A stretch of DNA of 64,000 nt from Tupaia tana (taxonomy: Eukaryota; Chordata; Mammalia; Scandentia; Tupaiidae): positions 81,974,059 through 82,038,058 of the forward strand of contig JAKSZU010000016.1 in the NCBI GenBank assembly GCA_026018925.1, in the 5' to 3' direction. Shown piece by piece: positions 54,645 to 64,000 of this stretch; within the stretch, counting starts at the first letter, position 1; every line of letters begins with the position of its first letter. The position numbers and the translations under genes are program-made. The notes under the pieces are model-generated. The model was not told where the DNA came from and did not search any database. It was given only the letters and a program-made list of their open reading frames with translations.

Positions 54645-54975
54645 TTAAAAAAGATTTATTTATTTATTTAATTCCATTTGTTGTTATTATGATTATTTTA
54701 AAAATTTGACCAGAGAGAGACAGAAAGAAAGGGAATGTGTACGGGGGTCTCAACTGGGCTGGACTGAGGTGTATATCATGCTGGGTAAAGTCTCTTCACA
54801 ATCTAAATGATGTACAGCGATTTAATGTATGAATAATAATAAAAATAAATAAAATAAAATAAAATAAAAACAATATTTTTTTAAAAAAAGAAGAAAAGAA
54901 AGGTAAAGGGAGAAAGCAAGCCGCCAGGTCCGGGAATCAAGCGCCTCCAACCACCGCGCCGCCCGCGGGCCCCTA
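54645..54975 (-). repeat. tS-S SINE split by an unknown insert
   Basis: The tail part is at 54645-54733 (AAATTTGACCAGAGAGAGAC) and the rest at 54904-54975 (AAAGGGAGAAAGCAAGCCGC, head CGGGCCCC). Confidence 0.85.
54734..54891 (+). mobile_element. Unknown retroposed insert with (AAAAT)n tail inside a tS-S
   Basis: About 158 bp starting AATGTGTACGGGGGTCTC, with GGGCTGGACTGAGGTGTATA and ATGTACAGCGATTTAATG, and ending in AT-rich AAAATAAA repeats. AGAAAGAAAGG-like sequence flanks it. It may be the 3' end of a lineage LINE-1; I do not recognise it. Confidence 0.6.
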
Positions 54976-55070
54976 AGAGGCACTTTCAGCATTTTGCTCA
55001 TTGTCTGCTTCTTCGGGAAGTCACGGCTCCTCGGGCAGCGGCCCTCGCCGCGTGTCTTCCGGTCAGAGCC

Positions 55071-55109
55071 ATCTACACAGACCTAATCTACACAGACCTA
55101 ATCTACGCA
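55071..55109 (+). repeat. 15-bp tandem repeat in the NMRAL1 promoter region
   Basis: The unit ATCTACACAGACCTA occurs twice exactly (55071-55085 and 55086-55100), followed by a partial third copy ATCTACGCAG. It lies about 310 bp before the NMRAL1 ATG, inside the CpG island. Confidence 0.9.
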
Positions 55110-55416
55110 GCCTCGGCGGGCAAACCCGGAACCGGGTCAGGCCGGGAGTCGGGCGCACGGTCTACACCGGCGGCGCGGGGCGGGCAGCCCGGGTCCCGGA
55201 GCGGCGCTGGGCGGGTCCTGCGGCCGCCGCGCCAGGAGCTCAGGCCGGCCCGGGGCGGGGTCCGGGAGGACGTGGGCCCCCGGGAACCTGCGAGCGCAGC
55301 CTGGAGCTCTATTCGGGGCGAGCGGGATCCGGGTGGTTCCAAGACGCGCCCTCCCCAACTCCGCTCCCCACGCCCCGCAGGCCCCTGGGGACCGCACCCT
55401 TCCCGCGCCGGGCCTC

Positions 55417-62473
<7,057 letters not shown>

Positions 62474-62487
62474 TAATTTTATTTTAC

Positions 62488-62717
62488 TTTTTGGAGAGAT
62501 TTTTCTATAGGGTGCGTGCACTCCCCAGAGAGAGAAAGTGAGAAATCACCCCCAGGGGTATGGCCATGCCACAGTCCCTTCTCTTCCATTTTCTTCTTGG
62601 GATTTTGGGCATGCACACACACCCAGTGTGAATTTTAAGCCGCTGGGTCCGGGACTTGAACCGTGGGCGACTAATGGGAGTCCAGCAATGTAACCATTAC
62701 ACCATTCTGCTGGTCCC
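62488..62717 (-). repeat. tS-L SINE
   Basis: GGAGAGATTTTTCTATAGGG and head TTCTGCTGGTCCC. TSD AATTTTATTTTA. Confidence 0.9.
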
Positions 62718-62729
62718 AATTTTATTTTA

Positions 62730-62880
62730 GTCTTTTGGAGAGAGCCTTCGTGTGTGTGCTCGCCAGAGAGAGACAGAGCAAAAGTGAGAAATCCCCCCCT
62801 AGGGGAGATGACCATGCCGCAATCCCTTCTCCATTTGCCTCTTGAGATTTTGGGCATACACACACAGGTGTCTGGCACTG
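62730..62880 (-). repeat. tS-L SINE lacking its tRNA head
   Basis: GGAGAGAGCCTTCGTGTGTG to ACACAGGTGTCTGGC, then unrelated sequence. Confidence 0.82.
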
Positions 62881-63261
62881 AGCACAAAACCTAAACTCTA
62901 AACTTGTGTGTTAGTTGTCAGCACTTACATCTTGCTGTTCCTGGGAGCCATGTGTGGCCTCAGAGCCAAATCTGTTTCAGGAGCTCAGCCCAGGGGAGAG
63001 GTTTCCAGGAAGAGGGATGAAGGGGAGTTGGGGTGGGAGGGGTAAAGGCACAGGGCCTGCTGGGATGTGCTTTGGAGGGGGCAAAGAAGGGAGGCCCAAC
63101 CCTGACCCCCCATGGCCTGGCTGGATGGGCAGAAGGCCCACTGTCCCACTCTCCCTCCTGGCCCTCAGCCTTCCTGTCCAGACCTCTGGGTCCCTTGTCT
63201 CGAACCACCTGTTGCTTGCATTACAACAGTAAGACCTGTCTGTTGAGAGCTGGTAGGCCTA

Positions 63262-63455
63262 GCTCTGCCGCAGTGGACTGTGCAGCTGGATCCCATGTGC
63301 CAGCCACTGTTCCTGCCCTGGGCCCAGCTGGCCTGAAGACTCACCAGGTCACAGATGTGCACCCCGAGTCCTGGCAGGCTGAAGGACTAAGGACAGGGGT
63401 CATGGCCTTCTCTCTCATGTGCACACATGTGCTCTATCATGAGTTTAAAAATTCA
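63262..63455 (+). repeat. Old diverged tRNA-type SINE relative
   Basis: Same layout as 255-457, ending CTCTCTCATGTGCACACATG then TGCTCTATCATGAG. Confidence 0.45.
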
Positions 63456-63499
63456 TGGATCTGGGGTACACAGTTGTTGAAAAATGTCGGTCACCACAG

Positions 63500-63660
63500 A
63501 GCCATAGACCTGATACCAGACCGTGAGGGAGGAGGCAGTGCAGAGAGGTCCAGGACTCTGGTCCTGGACCCAGATTCTGGCTCTAGCCCTGAGCCCCACC
63601 AATACATGAGCCTGGGCGCATTCCGCTCATGCCTCAGCTTCCTCATCTGCAAAATGGATG
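63500..63660 (+). repeat. MIR
   Basis: GGACCCAGATTCTGGCTCTAG to CCTCAGCTTCCTCATCTGCA then AAATGG match MIR. Confidence 0.7.
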
Positions 63661-63664
63661 TCTT

Positions 63665-63906
63665 GGTGTCAGCAGGTGGCATAGTGGTTAAGGCACCAGA
63701 CTCCCCATGACCAACCGCAGTCTGAGTCCTAGATCTGGTGGCCTGAGAATCACACCAGGCACATGTGCATGTGTACCCAAAACCCCAGGAGAACAAAGGA
63801 GAAGGGACTGGCATGGCCATCCCCCTTGAGGGTGATTTCTCACTTTCCCTCTGTCTTTTTCTGATGAGCATATGCACCCTATAACAAAAATCTTTGGGGG
63901 AAAAAA
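63665..63906 (+). repeat. tS-L SINE
   Basis: GTGTCAGCAGGTGGCATAGTGG head and CCCTATAACAAAAATC end. TSD-like GGTGTCAG. Confidence 0.87.
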
Positions 63907-63912
63907 GAAAAG

Positions 63913-64000
63913 GTGTCAGGAACAGCAGATGGCATAATGATTACATGGCTGGACTCCCACATAGTTAACCATGGTTCAAGTCCTGGACCTGGTGGCTTAA
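63913..64000 (+). repeat. tS-L SINE cut by the window end
   Basis: GGAACAGCAGATGGCATAATG head to CTGGTGGCTTAA. Confidence 0.88.

Overview
This is a placental-mammal nuclear window carrying the CDIP1 - HMOX2 - NMRAL1 block, the neighbourhood that lies on human 16p13.3. I recognise the three genes by their protein sequences and by exon joins that keep frame. CDIP1 is on + with four coding exons (6747-8122) and encodes a complete 208-aa protein. HMOX2 is on - with five coding exons (16457 down to 10940) and encodes a complete 316-aa haem oxygenase-2. NMRAL1 is on + with its first four coding exons (55417-62377), 240 codons; the last exon lies beyond the right edge. CDIP1 and HMOX2 are convergent, with polyA signals about 1.45 kb apart. 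HMOX2 and NMRAL1 are divergent.

Layout: 1-6726, 5' introns of CDIP1 filled with repeats; 6727-9370, CDIP1 coding exons and 3'UTR; 9370-10795, intergenic; 10795-16496, HMOX2 exons; 16.5-46.2 kb, one very large HMOX2 5' intron, almost wholly SINEs and fossil repeats; 45.64-46.52 kb, a CpG island that probably holds an HMOX2 first exon; 46.91-47.87 kb, an RBBP4 processed pseudogene; 48-54.9 kb, more SINEs; 54.95-55.62 kb, a second CpG island with NMRAL1 exon 1; 55.6-64 kb, NMRAL1 exons and introns.

The window is dominated by close to 100 copies of tRNA-headed SINEs in two forms that I name locally. tS-L is about 245 bp: tRNA-like head, GC-rich body with a C6-T-G6 palindrome, CCCTATAGCAAAAACCTCTC end, A tail. 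tS-S is about 150-180 bp: same head, TCACTTTCTCTCTC tract, then a GGTCAAATTAAAATAAATAA end. Many copies have perfect target-site duplications (TSDs), so the families were active recently through L1-type priming. I could not match these SINEs to a named family and saw no Alu, B1, CAN, VES or AfroSINE, so I do not assign the order. Older mammal-wide repeats (MIR, L2, MER20, L1M 3' ends, an LTR-like sequence) are also present.

No undescribed gene system was found. The most interesting signals concern the SINEs: a co-segregating subfamily whose B box has lost the invariant A58, two hybrid copies linking the two forms, inverted and nested pairs, and a copy with a duplicated B box. Also notable are the loss of one Cys-Pro haem regulatory motif in HO-2 and the RBBP4 retrocopy beside the HMOX2 CpG island. 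The genes are ordinary housekeeping loci: a LITAF-domain pro-apoptotic membrane protein, haem catabolism, and an NADPH redox sensor.
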